From Stenogyne calaminthoides (taxonomy: Eukaryota > Streptophyta > Magnoliopsida > Lamiales > Lamiaceae): 64,000 nucleotides of DNA. The position numbers and the translations under genes were made by a program. Location: contig JBBCBC010000031.1 in NCBI GenBank assembly GCA_037126765.1, positions 5,279,638 to 5,343,637 of the forward strand. The letters run 5' to 3'. The notes beneath the pieces are model-generated. The model was given only the letters and a program-made list of their open reading frames with translations. It was not told where the DNA came from and did no database searches. This document shows, piece by piece, positions 46,400-57,080 of this stretch; the stretch's first letter is position 1, and each line of letters begins with the position of its first letter.

Positions 46400-49249
46400 G
46401 GGTGTAATCAAAGCGAATCTCGATAAAGATACACAAAAAGTTAAACATGTATCTGATAAGGGAAAAAGGCCTGCTGAGCAAGTAAGGCAAGTGCCTAATC
46501 AGAAAGGGAACAGAAATGGACCCCAACTGATAAAGCATCAGCCGAGGAATCAACAGAAGAACCCAGTTCTTCTAAAGAAACCTCAACCAGATCAGCAGAT
46601 TAGGTATCGGAAGAGACAACTGACAAGAAGGAAATCTAATCGAGACCCAATCAAGGTCATTTGCCTAATAAGCAAGCTATAGGTAAACCCAAAGACCATC
46701 TATGCCAAAAAAAGATATGAATCTTTTGATGGTAGCAGTCGTACCTACCCTTATAACCAGAGACCTAGGGCTACTGCACCTGAGCCACACTGGGTTAAAA
46801 GAAGACAAAGTATAAAGAAAAATCCCAAGTCTTCTAAGTCACCCAAAGCTCACACAAGTAATCATACTAATCAGAAAGCATATAAAGAGACGTATGATTA
46901 TGTTGATATGTATGAGAGACAAATCAGACCTTCTAATCTATCTGATTACCATAGAAGTGCTCTGTTTGTGTGGATCCCTAAATCCACCACTAACCCCCTA
47001 GGACCCAATCCAAAAGGGGTACCTAAAGCCTGATTTGATTGAGGGTTAAGCGTGGACCGCCAACAAAGGAGGTGTACAAGCAACTATCTCGGTACATCGA
47101 TAGTGGATGCTCAAGGCACATGATCGAAGCAAACATCTCCTCACTCATACAAAGAACAAGAAGGCCCCGTGTACTCTTCGGTGATGATAACTTTGGCTTT
47201 ACCAAAGGATTGTAACCTTAGAAAATGATGATGTACAAATGGAGTCTCAGTATGTGAAGGATTAAAACACAATCTACTATCAAGATCACAATTCTGCGAC
47301 AACAGATTGGTGTTGAGTTCTCGAGCGACAAGTGTACGATTAGGAATCGAGCTACTCAACAAATCTTGCTAACTAGTTCAAGGAAAGGGACGATCTACCG
47401 CAGCAGATTGGAACAGGTTGCCCAAGGAATACATGCTTAATTGTTAAGAGTTCCAAAAGTAGCGATTGGCTCTGCACAAAAGAATGAGTCATCCCCGAAC
47501 TTCAAGACTCTTAACAAGATAGCTAGGATGCCTTTGGTTGAGGGACTTCGAATGAGATATTCTCCAAAGATCGGACATGTACCGCGTGTCGGAAGGAAAA
47601 AACAAGTTAAAGCCTCATTCAAAGGAATACGGACCAAAGATCCGATGAAATCTTTGCAATCGCTCCATATGGATCTATTGGACCGATTATACCGGTCGGT
47701 CTCGATGGGCCTTAAAAATACTCTAGTAATGTCGTGAATGATTATTCCAAGTTTACTTGGGTTGTATTCTTATACTGAAAAACGAGACAACGACAAAAGA
47801 TACCCGATTTTGCTCAAGAAACTTCAAAAAGCGAGAAGGGTGTCGGCATTGTAAAAATCGGATCGGATAAAAGGTATAGAGTTCTGAATTCCTTTATCAC
47901 CGACTTTTTGACCTTGAGTTTGGTATACAACATGAGGCGTCGGTGCAAGAATGCCACAACAAAATGGAGTAGCGAGCGAAAAGAAAAGAACTCTCAAGGT
48001 TCGCCGAGCACTATGTTAAATTGAACATGCCACACCAAGCCGTTTTCGGCGAAGCAATCAACCTTTGCTTGCCACACTCGGAACAAATGTTTCTCGACTA
48101 AGACTCATTTCAAAACACCTTATGAACCGTGGAAGGCGTAAAATCTCGTGTTTCATACTTCCATGTTTTTTGGGTGCAAGTGTTTCATACACAACAATGG
48201 GAAAAGTCGGGTTGAAGACTTTTGAGGCCAAGTCAGATGAGGGCATATTCTTAGGATATTCCTCATCTAGCAAGGCCTTCAGAGTTTACAACAAACGAAC
48301 CCTAGTTGTGGAAGAGACACCACATGTGGTCTTTGATGAGACATCTTACGAGCAGAGAAAGCGCCTCGAGAACAAGCCATACCGGATCAGCTGCCCAACG
48401 TCTGCGGAAAATGGATCCCTAAGCATCGAGGAGAAAAGAATCGAACACATAGCGGTGTATATCCCGAACTTGATCTTGGCGATTCAACAGGTCAATCGGA
48501 CCTAAAAGATGCGCTTAACTTGCCGATGAAAGAAGGCTGATGCAATTTGAGGCGGTATCAAGCCCGAACCATCCGGTTCGGGGAACTCTGAAGTTCCTAT
48601 GAGAACGACATCGGCACATGATGAGTCAACATCGGTGAGACGTGTTCTTATCAAGTGGATCATAACTCCGCACCACTCCCAATCACTAGTAATGAACTAC
48701 TATCGAAATGGATGATGTTCTCCAAGCGGGCCTTTTACATCGGAAAAGAAGGACACGGATTACGGTCATCAAGTGATCGATTATCGGAGACCCGTCGATA
48801 GAGTCAAAACTAGACATCAGTTGGTGAAAGTGCCATGTATTGTTGCTATCTCGTATTTGAAGGAACCAACTTCTGATGAGAGGAAGCTCTACAAAGGCGC
48901 AATTTGGATCTAGCCATGCAAGAAGGCTGGAGCAGTTTGAGAGGAATCAAGTTTAGGCGGGTGGACATACCAACTCATCAAAGGCGTGATTGCGCGAAGT
49001 GGGTATTCAAGAACAAAGAGATGAGAATAATGTCATGACCGGGGAATAAAGGCAAGACTTGTTGCTAAAGGGGTATTCTGTCGGAAGAATTGATTATGAT
49101 GAGACCTTTGCGATCGCTCGCTTTAAAACCATTCGGCTGTTTACGGCATATATCTGCCTGAGAGGGTTCATTGTTGTAGGTCGGTGAAAGCGGTCTTACG
49201 CGTGTATGGGGAATACGCGTGTTCGGTATTTTAAAACTTTTTCTTCTTG
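46400..49249 (+). pseudogene. pol of copia element D: protease, integrase, start of RT
   Basis: A Lys/Gln/Pro-rich linker (46400-46700) is followed by a protease-like YIDSGCSRHMI (about 47092-47125), with DSG as active-site triplet. The GAG-pre-integrase block VCEGLKHNLLSRSQFCD is at about 47253. Integrase blocks are at about 47660 (SLHMDLLD) and 47945 (ARMPQQNGV), and a C-terminal DEGIFLGYSSSSKAFRVYNK is at about 48235-48295. The RT start (KARLVAKGYS and IDYDETFA) is at about 49050-49110. Expected invariant segments are repeatedly displaced by single-base gaps. Truncated by the gap. Confidence 0.85.
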
Positions 49250-49749
49250 NNNNNNNNNNNNNNNNNNNNNNNNNNNNNNNNNNNNNNNNNNNNNNNNNNN
49301 NNNNNNNNNNNNNNNNNNNNNNNNNNNNNNNNNNNNNNNNNNNNNNNNNNNNNNNNNNNNNNNNNNNNNNNNNNNNNNNNNNNNNNNNNNNNNNNNNNNN
49401 NNNNNNNNNNNNNNNNNNNNNNNNNNNNNNNNNNNNNNNNNNNNNNNNNNNNNNNNNNNNNNNNNNNNNNNNNNNNNNNNNNNNNNNNNNNNNNNNNNNN
49501 NNNNNNNNNNNNNNNNNNNNNNNNNNNNNNNNNNNNNNNNNNNNNNNNNNNNNNNNNNNNNNNNNNNNNNNNNNNNNNNNNNNNNNNNNNNNNNNNNNNN
49601 NNNNNNNNNNNNNNNNNNNNNNNNNNNNNNNNNNNNNNNNNNNNNNNNNNNNNNNNNNNNNNNNNNNNNNNNNNNNNNNNNNNNNNNNNNNNNNNNNNNN
49701 NNNNNNNNNNNNNNNNNNNNNNNNNNNNNNNNNNNNNNNNNNNNNNNNN
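49250..49749. other. assembly gap, exactly 500 N
   Basis: An uninterrupted run of 500 N. A round number suggests a scaffold gap of unknown true size. The rest of element D and the 5' part of the LTR copy that follows are presumably in it. Confidence 0.98.
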
Positions 49750-50528
49750 TTTGAAATTTATGGATAAAAGGAGAAAAGATTTTCTTTTGAATTTTGTTAT
49801 GGAATGAAGATATGTATTCTTGGAATACAAAGATTATCTCATTAAATTCAAGAAATCTCCCACTTGTTTATCCGTAGGAAATTTTCGAAAATCTTGAAAT
49901 ATAGAGGCGAAAAGATTTTCTTGATTTTCTTGAAAAGATATTATGGAAGATATGTATTTCTTGAAATAATTTTTTTGAAATATACTCCATAAAAAAGTAG
50001 GTGGGATTTTGTGGAATATTATAATTATGGGAAAAATAATATAAGAGATATATTCAAGATTTCTTGGAGATCAAGAAAAGATTTTCCCATATTATTTTTT
50101 GCCCTAAATTTTCGATCACCTATGCTTTCTATAAATAGGAATGACTCTTTTTTCATTCCCAAGACAATTCCATGTCTTTGGAAAAATTAGCAAATCCACA
50201 AAGGTGGTGCAACATAATTTATTTTCCTTTTGTTAATTGTTCGCAAGTGTCCTACCACCGGATAGTCGAGTAAGGATTAAGGGAATACTTGGAAAGTTCT
50301 TTTGGTGAGTCTAATAAGCCAGATCATTGCCGTCCCAAGAGGTAAGTTCACGTAAACTCGTAGAATTCCGCATGCGTAGGATTTACGTGAATTAATTATA
50401 TGCATGATATGTTGTTGGATTATTATTTGAATTAATATAGGATTAATTCATGCTAGTAATAATTATAAGAATTAAATTTGTATTTAAATATTCACCCCGA
50501 ATAGATACGTGCAACTTATTCCCCAACA
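49750..50528 (+). repeat. partial copia LTR, inverted relative to the LTR of element C
   Basis: Reverse complement of 38705 to about 39570. It includes TTCACGTAAACTCGTAG, GCATGCGTAGGATTTACGTG, GATTAATTCATGCTAGTAAT and the end ATTCCCCAACA at 50528. A CTATAAATAGGAATG TATA region lies near 50140. The 5' half is lost in the gap. Because it runs in the plus direction, it cannot be the other LTR of element C without an inversion. Confidence 0.85.
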
Positions 50529-51089
50529 TTTGGTGGTCAAATTCAACAAGCCACATCAGAATCGTTAATTATTTGACTGTCAACACGGACATTTTAGACA
50601 CAGTAAACCGACCCAATTTTACGGGAATTAAGAAATCTGCATAATCGAAAGAAGAATATTTCATTCCAAAACAGTGAAATCATATTACAATTTATATTCA
50701 TAATTCAAATTACTTACCTCAATACTCATGTAAGTCAGATTAACAAATTCATCAAATTATATTAATAAATCTGCATAAACAAAAGAAAAAACATAAGTAT
50801 AGAAGAGGAAAATCACATTCAGAACTAAAAATAAAATAAAAAAGAGTAGGTCTTGTGTGAAATATTGCACACTAGTGTTAATATTACACAATTAAGGCAA
50901 AAAAGACTAAAATTCGTAGGTCAATGGCGGGGCGGGCAGAGCGGGTTGGGCAGGGCGGGTTGACTATTTAACTATTACATTTCATGCAAGGATATTTTTA
51001 TCAAAATTTGTTGTAACATAATGGTTCTGGTCTATTTTTAGTGTATTTGGTCGCAGGTTCAATTCTTATTGAGCACATAATTTTTTTTT
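50529..51089. other. sequence downstream of the inverted LTR; no clear gene
   Basis: If 49750-50528 is a 5' LTR this should be internal sequence, but no TGGTATCAGAGC primer site follows (the flank is TTTGGTGGTC). The reading around 50560-50640 (NTDILDTVNRPNFTG) faintly recalls the start of some copia gag proteins. A GGGCGGG-rich patch is at 50930-50962. A GGTCGCAGGTTCAATTC motif near 51049 resembles a pol III B box, but no clear SINE was delimited. Confidence 0.35.
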
Positions 51090-51575
51090 TCAAGTTATTT
51101 TTGTGTGTTACTACATGAACAAAAAGTGTTACACTATGAAGAAAAACGTGTTACCACATGAACAAAATCAATACAAGTGCGAAAAGAAATTTTCAGTCCA
51201 AAATTGCAAATTTATAGAACAACTTGACGTTTTACTACATGAACAAAAGAGTGTTACCCTATGAGCAAAAGAATGTTACTACATGACAAAAACCAGTACA
51301 AGCGCGAAAAGAAATCATCAGTCCAAATTTTTCTTTCAAGTTATTTTTGTGTGTTACTACATGAACAAAAGAGTGTTACCACATGAACAAAACCAGTACA
51401 AGCGCGAAAAAAATTTGCAGTCCAAAATTATAAATTTAAAGAACAACTTGATGTGTTACTACATGAACAAAAGATTGTTACCCTATGAACAAAAGAGTAT
51501 TACTGCATGAACAAAAATCAGTACAAACGCGGAAAAAATATTCAGTCCAAAATTACAGATTTACAGAAATAACGT
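51090..51575 (+). repeat. tandem array of about 120-150-bp units
   Basis: About four diverged units, each with GTTACTACATGAACAAAA(G), AGTGTTACC(A/C), CAGTACAAGCGCGAAAA and TTCAGTCCAAAATT, followed by a TTTA(T/A)AGAACAACTTGA block in some. Short sub-repeats (ATGAACAAAAGAGTGTTAC) recur within each unit. Confidence 0.85.
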
Positions 51576-52289
51576 GAAAAGAGTGCAGAAGCATCTAAAA
51601 ATTTGCGCCAGAAAATCAAGAGGAAAACGAACGAAAGGACCTGCAAATTTACCAGGATGAGAAAACTGAAAAAATGGAGAAGAATATGGAAGAATTTGAA
51701 TAAGAAAGAGAAAGAAAAGAAAAGGAAGAACAAAAGAAGAGAAGAAAAAACCGCACCACGGTAAAATCTGGAATCTTGAGGAAGAAGAACCCTAGGATCG
51801 CGAGGAAGAAGAAAACGGGCAGCGCCGGATCTAAAATGACTTTGGGTCTGACCCGTGAAAAATAAACATATCTTCTATTTAGGCTAATTGCACATATCAC
51901 TTGCATGCAATATTCAAGTTGTTGTGAATAAAAAATATTGTAAAGAATATAGCAAGCAAAGAGGAAAAGACAATTCATGTGATACTCCCTAGAAGTACCT
52001 ACGTTAATTATGTTAATTTGTAAAGGATGGATTTTTATTTTATTTTTTCCGAAAGAAACGTAAAGTATAGACAAAGAAAATAGACAATAATGTTGGCCGT
52101 GGGGTTAATTTATATATGGGCATAAGAAATCCTATTGAAGTTAAAAATATATAATTTAATTAGATAAGTTAAAATTTTAATTTAAATATTTTTTATTGAG
52201 AATATACGATTTTAAGACGGGGTAATCTGATTGATTAAGTTTTACACAGATTGTCGTGATTTCAACACATAAGCTGAATCAGGTTTACT
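51576..52289. other. non-coding, purine-rich then AT-rich
   Basis: A GAAGAAGA-rich stretch (51650-51810) gives spurious Phe/Ser-rich ORFs on the minus strand. CCTAGGATCGCGAGGAAG and GGGTCTGACCCG are noted but unassigned. No gene recognised. Confidence 0.5.
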
Positions 52290-52307
52290 AATACATAGTA
52301 ATCTAAC

Positions 52308-52527
52308 CAAGTGGCTTAGCCCACCTGGCCACTGGGCTCATCATTTGAGTGGGAGACCCAGGTTCGATTCCATCTGGAAACGAATTGGAGTTATGGGAAT
52401 TATAATTCACTCTGGGAACGAATTGGAGTTATGGGAATTATAAGGTGGATTGATGATTTCGTGGAGTATTTGGAGTTTGGCATACTAACTACTAACAACT
52501 AACTTTGTCCGATTAAAAAAAAAAACC
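52308..52527 (+). mobile_element. tRNA-derived SINE with 18-bp target duplication
   Basis: A pol III A box (TGGCTTAGCCC, 52312-52322) and a perfect B box (GGTTCGATTCC, 52361-52371) are about 38 bases apart. The 3' end is an A-rich tail. Perfect 18-bp direct repeats AATACATAGTAATCTAAC flank it at 52290-52307 and 52528-52545. The body contains a tandem duplication of a roughly 41-bp block (GAACGAATTGGAGTTATGGG, about 52378-52445). The clean target repeat indicates a fairly recent insertion. Confidence 0.92.
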
Positions 52528-53150
52528 AATACATAGTAATCTAACAAAAAAAGCCTAATGAAATAGTAAATGCAATGCAATGCCTTAAATGGCCTACATA
52601 CTTAATATGTCGCACCCCAACTTTCATCACCAAAATCAAATATCATCCTTTTCAAAAAAAAATCAAATTATCATCATTAAAGAATTTAGAGGCACAATTG
52701 CATGAAACCTTTTCACGGTGAGACGGAAAGTAATTTGAGCATTGTCGCTTTAACACTTTGGGAGGATGTGGGTGTTAATTATGCTAAGTTATATTACCGT
52801 CTCATACGAGTTTTTGTCAAGAATTAAAGACTCAATCAATTCTGAAAAATTCCAGCCAATATTGAGAGACTTGGTAAAAAAAAGAAGCAACTAATTAGCT
52901 GAAAGGAAGGAAACTATATCTGTCTAAGGTACCCAAGTAGATATAATTCATTGAACAACTTCATCAGATTTCTTTATTTCACATTGGAAAAAGAACAAGA
53001 TTGAAGACGGGAGAGATTGGTGCTACCTTTTTGTGGTTTTAGACGCTCTCAAGTAAGATTACATTTACAATTTTCTTCTATGTTGCAATCATTGTTGCCT
53101 GAAAATCATTATCCATTGTTGCTTTGTGTATGATTACATCAATTATCTTA

Positions 53151-53764
53151 GGGTCCGATTGGTACGACGTGGGAATGATAATAGTAATAGGTACTATTGA
53201 GGGTCAATCATGTTGGGTTATTGATTGCATTATTATTGTTTGGTTATAACATCAACAACGGGTATCATTTGAGAAAGAGTTGAGTAAGGGTGCAAATAGT
53301 AGTAAATTACTATCTTCTATTCTCATTACGGGTGTAACAAAATACTAATAAGAATAATTCTCATTACCCTCTGTTGGTCCTCAGTGCCACCGGCCGCCAA
53401 GGGAGACTTAAGGTTGAAATCGGGCTCAGATCTCCTATCTTCGACGACGGTGTAGACGTACGAATCAAACTCTCCTCCCCCCACCTCACACGATATAGCC
53501 TCTCACAAAGTTGCACTCAGATGAAGTTTTTTCTCACACCACCTTAATTCAAATGCAGCAATGCAAATAAATATAGGAATTAGGATGAAATCAAATCCCT
53601 CCGCCTTTGCCTGATTTCTTGGAGTCAATAAGGAAAGTCAACAATCACGATCATGCTTCACGTATGAGAAGAGGGAAAGATTCATGTGGATGGGCTTTCA
53701 ATAATATTATCCATTAAGCCAAATGCCCAACACCCTTTTCCATTACCTCCAATCAAATGGACCT
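53151..53764. mobile_element. candidate Tourist-like (PIF/Harbinger) MITE
   Basis: The left end GGGTCCGATTGGTAC and the right end CCAATCAAATGGACCT are roughly inverted. They are flanked by TTA (53148-53150 and 53765-53767), the target duplication type of PIF/Harbinger. The ends match only over GGTCC-TT---TTGG and the interior contains a GC-rich, gene-like patch (53380-53480), so the limits or even the identity could be wrong. Confidence 0.4.
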
Positions 53765-53898
53765 TTATATGCATAAGGTTATATTGTTGCTCTGTTTTCA
53801 AGTTAACGTTAGTTGCAGAATTATACCCATCAAGTGTTTGATAAAATATTTCAACCAATTAATATGTCTTGACGATTGACGATAGCTCAATTAATATA

Positions 53899-54177
53899 CT
53901 GCCTCCGTCCTTTTTTTGTTTGATCATTTGTAAATGACATGAGTTTTAATAAAAGTATTATTTATTAGTATTAAATTGTGTAAAGTGAATTTGGTGAAGG
54001 GGTATGAACGTCCTTTTAATTTTATGTAATGTAAAGTAGAATTGGTGAATGGGTATAAATGTCCTTTTAGTGGCATATAGTGTAAACAAAAGATGTTTGT
54101 AGGGGTATTTTTAAGTTAAGAAAATTATTTTATTTTCATTTAGGAAATGACCAATCAAAATTAAAACAAGGGAGCAG
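53899..54177. mobile_element. Stowaway-like MITE
   Basis: The left end CTGCCTCCGTCCTTTTTTTG and the right end AAAACAAGGGAGCAG (inverted) resemble the CTCCCTCCGTCC end of plant Stowaway (Tc1/mariner) MITEs. TA precedes the left end but the right flank reads TG, so the target site is mutated. Length 279 bp, non-coding. Confidence 0.7.
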
Positions 54178-54474
54178 TGATTTGATTTTCTAGATATGTA
54201 GTTAATAATAACACATTTTTTACGAAATCAATTTTTGATGCTATAAAACTGAATTTTAGCGCATGGTTAGAATGTTGCTGCTCTTTACAATCTACCCAAG
54301 CAACAAGACACTTTATCTAATCCTTCATTTATGCAGATATTATCTTAAATTTTTTAAAACAAATAAATTGGGTATCGATTAATTTACATGTGCATTTATT
54401 TTTGTTGAGTAATATCATTAAGATATTATATATAAATAAAAAAAAGGTCTAATTATATATTTGTGGGATCTAGA
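54178..54474. other. AT-rich 5' flank of the CACTA fragment
   Basis: No gene or terminal repeat recognised. It may be the CACTA element's 5' untranslated part. Confidence 0.4.
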
Positions 54475-55010
54475 ATGGACAAAAGCTGGATGTTGCTTGA
54501 AGATAGAGGATTGCCTGAATATGAGAATGGAGTTAATCAGTTTTTAGATTTCGCATATTCATCGATTGAATCATCTGAAGATATTAGATGTCCTTATAAA
54601 AAATGCAACAATGTGTATTTCAAAAGGCGGGATGATGTTGAAGCTGATTTGTTCGCGAATGGAATACTTAAGAATTATGCTCCATGGATATTTCATGGCG
54701 AAAAAGTTGATGAATCTGATGTTGAAGAGTTTGATTTGGATGGAGAAGATGAAATTGAGCAACATGCAAAGCATGCTTGAAGATTCTTTTGTAGCAGCAA
54801 CAACAAATGGTTGGGGAGAAGCCACTATGAGAAATGAGAATGCAGTGTCTAAGTGAAAATTTAATAAATTTATGAGATTATTGAAAGATGTTGATAAAGA
54901 ATTATATTCAGGTTGCAAAAGTTTTAGCAAGTTATCATTTGTTGTTAATGTATATAAAGATTGTCGGTGGACTCGTGAGCTTTGTATGAGCTTAACAAAA
55001 AAAAAATCAT
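54475..55010 (+). pseudogene. CACTA transposase 5' fragment (transposase-associated domain)
   Basis: The ATG at 54475 gives MDKSWMLLEDRGLPEYENGV, FLDFAYSS, RCPYKKCNNVYF, DLFANGILKNYAPWIFHGE. This matches the Transpos_assoc domain of plant CACTA TNPD proteins (MDKSWM, E-x-GV-x-x-FLDFA, CPC-KC-N, H-L--NGF---Y--WI-HGE). After a frame change at about 54775 comes MLEDSF and FMRLLKDVDKELYSGCKSFS, the next conserved block, which stops at about 54960. No CACTA ends were located. The fragment ends upstream of the solo LTR. Confidence 0.85.
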
Positions 55011-55502
55011 TCAATTATTTAAACCGTCAAACAGCAAAAAAAAAAAAAATCGACCGCAACCGTCTAAAACCACATTATCATTTTTTACATGATAAATCAC
55101 GGATTATAATTGTATGATTAATTAAACCGCGTGTAGCAAGAGAAATTGAATTTTACCGGAAAAATAGGAAAACCGCATCGTGAACATCCCTAAATATCCC
55201 ACCTAGGTGGAAGTTTGAGTAGAGACTCCCAAAACTTTAAGCTATTTTTCTCTCTTTCTTCTCCAAAAATCCTGCCCAATGTATCTCTCTAAGTTGTTGC
55301 CCCCTATTTTTTAAAGTGAATTTTCAAACTCTAAAAATAGCTTTTAAAATTATTATTTTTTCAAAGTTACCTTTCAATTGTTTTAAAAAAATAATAATTT
55401 AAAAAAATATTAGGTAGAGTTTGGAAACAGGTCATCAATAAGCTATCGACTGCTTCTAGCTCAAAAGTAGTTGGAATATTGATTGACGATAGAGTTACTG
55501 AA
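55011..55502. other. AT-rich segment between the CACTA fragment and solo LTR
   Basis: No recognisable coding sequence. A poly-A run lies at 55038-55050. Confidence 0.5.
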
Positions 55503-55507
55503 AATTT

Positions 55508-57075
55508 TGTAGGTCCCGAACGGGTTTTGTGAGGGCAGAAGTCTAGAGGGGAGGGGTGAATATACTTCTGAAAACTTTTGTGCAAATCAGGTGTGAGGCG
55601 ATTAACTTTGATCAGAGTGTGAGTGAATCGGTTTGGTCGATAACCAAACTTTGTCGATCGGAAAGGCGATCGATTCGAGAACTATCGGTTTAACGATGTG
55701 TCGCGGAAGCTTAAGTTTTACCGTGTGAAAAACCGGTTTTGATAAATCGATTCCAAAGTTAATCTTTTAATCACTGACCGAAGTGTCGAAGTTTGATCGA
55801 TCGAAGCTTGGTGCTAATCGATCTCAACTTGGAATATGTATCGCTTTTAAAGGTTGTGTCGCGATTGTGTAATCGCTTAATCAAAGCGGTAAAGGCACAC
55901 AAGATTTATATGGTTCGGACAAACCAGTCCCTACGCCCACTCTTCCCTATCACAAGGGGCACCTACTTAACCAACCGACTTTGTTTTATGTGTAAGTCCA
56001 ATACAAAGACACCAACTAGATGTTTAAGGAGTTCACACTCAACCGATCCCAGAGATCGTAACTAGAAACCCTAGTGCGAAATCTTGCTAAACAACTTAAC
56101 CTAACTTGGGGTTTGGGTAAGATTGTTTTTTGTTCCAACTATGAAATATTTTCTTACAGAGTAAGCGACTAACAACAAATAGATGAAAATATTTCTATGC
56201 TAAGAACTTATGGGATGAACACTTAATAAAAATTAATCTTCTTGTTCGTGTTCTTGTGCGAAAATCGATATTAGCTTGAGCTTCTTGATTGTTCAACGTT
56301 TCCGTTGTATCACTCAAGTGTGATCCCATATTTATAGACCTTGAAATCAAAGAGCCGTTGGAGAGCAATTTGAATTTCGTGCTATATTAGGTAGGTTTGC
56401 GGATTGATGTGACGCGTCTTGAGAATGGCATGGCCGGCGTGAACTTGTATTTTATATCCGTTAGAGAGAGCGAAGATCAAATCCCTTAATTGTTTCGGCT
56501 CCGATCATACGTGTCTTGTTCTTATTGGATAAAGCGACTCACTTTTCGAGTTGTTGTTCTTCCAACTAAGCTTGACATTCTTCTTGTTCGGATCATCGAC
56601 GATGATTAGGTAAAGCATCGATTTCATCGGTGAGTGACTGATCGATCCCGAATCGATCACCTACGATAGAGAGTCTTCAAAAGCTTTGGTTGACTTAGCT
56701 TCAACTAGCAGACTCGACTGATGTAGGTTTTCTGGTCTGATCTTCTGGAAGTCATCTGATCTTCAAGTATTCTGAGTTTGAGCTTTATGACTTCAACTGA
56801 GATATCTGACTAGATCAGAACGATATGATCTTCTATTCTTGTCTTGCATTCTGGCCTGTCGGATATCAGCTGTCCTTTGAGTCTTCAGATCTGACCTATA
56901 CATATTGAGTTTCCCCCTCAATATGTGACCTATCTATTTCATCAGTTGTTCTATACAATCATTATCAACTGGTCTCCTATAGCAGGTAATATAAAACATC
57001 GATCAACAATGCAGTCGACCGGGTCCTATTACATGTGTTTTTGGAACTTTCATCAAAACTATAAATTTCCCAACA
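55508..57075 (-). mobile_element. solo copia LTR (family of element B) with 5-bp target duplication
   Basis: A 1568-bp LTR on the minus strand from TGTTGGGAAATTTATAG (at 57075) to ...CGGGACCTACA (55508). Direct repeats AATTT flank it at 55503-55507 and 57076-57080. No internal retroelement sequence is attached, so it is the product of LTR-LTR recombination. It carries the shared hairpin (56900-56926), the CTCCAACGGCTCTTTGAT block and a TATAAATA TATA region on the minus strand near 56330. Confidence 0.93.
56900..56926 (-). other. LTR hairpin, 10-bp stem
   Basis: On the minus strand ACATATTGAG, loop GGGGAAA, CTCAATATGT. Third copy of the structure seen in the LTRs of elements B and D. Confidence 0.85.
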
Positions 57076-57080
57076 AATTT

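Larger units (their letters stand above)
42655..49249 (+). mobile_element. copia element D (Sirevirus-like), inserted in element C
   Basis: A 5' LTR, mutated primer-binding site, gag, protease, integrase and the start of RT, cut off by the N gap at 49250. It lies inside the integrase gene of element C (between the codons for TSKSVP), so it is the younger insertion. Small indels are far more frequent here than in the other elements. Confidence 0.88.

Noticed and set aside
49206..49830. Several 180-200-codon ORFs spanning the N block
   Set aside because: They consist almost only of undetermined residues across the 500-N gap and have no coding meaning.
51020..51080. Second SINE suggested by GGTCGCAGGTTCAATTC
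   Set aside because: Only a B-box-like motif. No A box at the right spacing and no target repeats found.
51542..52074. Phe/Ser-rich minus-strand ORFs
   Set aside because: Produced by the GAAGAAGA-rich stretch on the other strand. Not protein-like.
52311..52371. Possible tRNA gene from A and B boxes
   Set aside because: No acceptor stem or cloverleaf can be drawn. The A tail and target repeats show a SINE.
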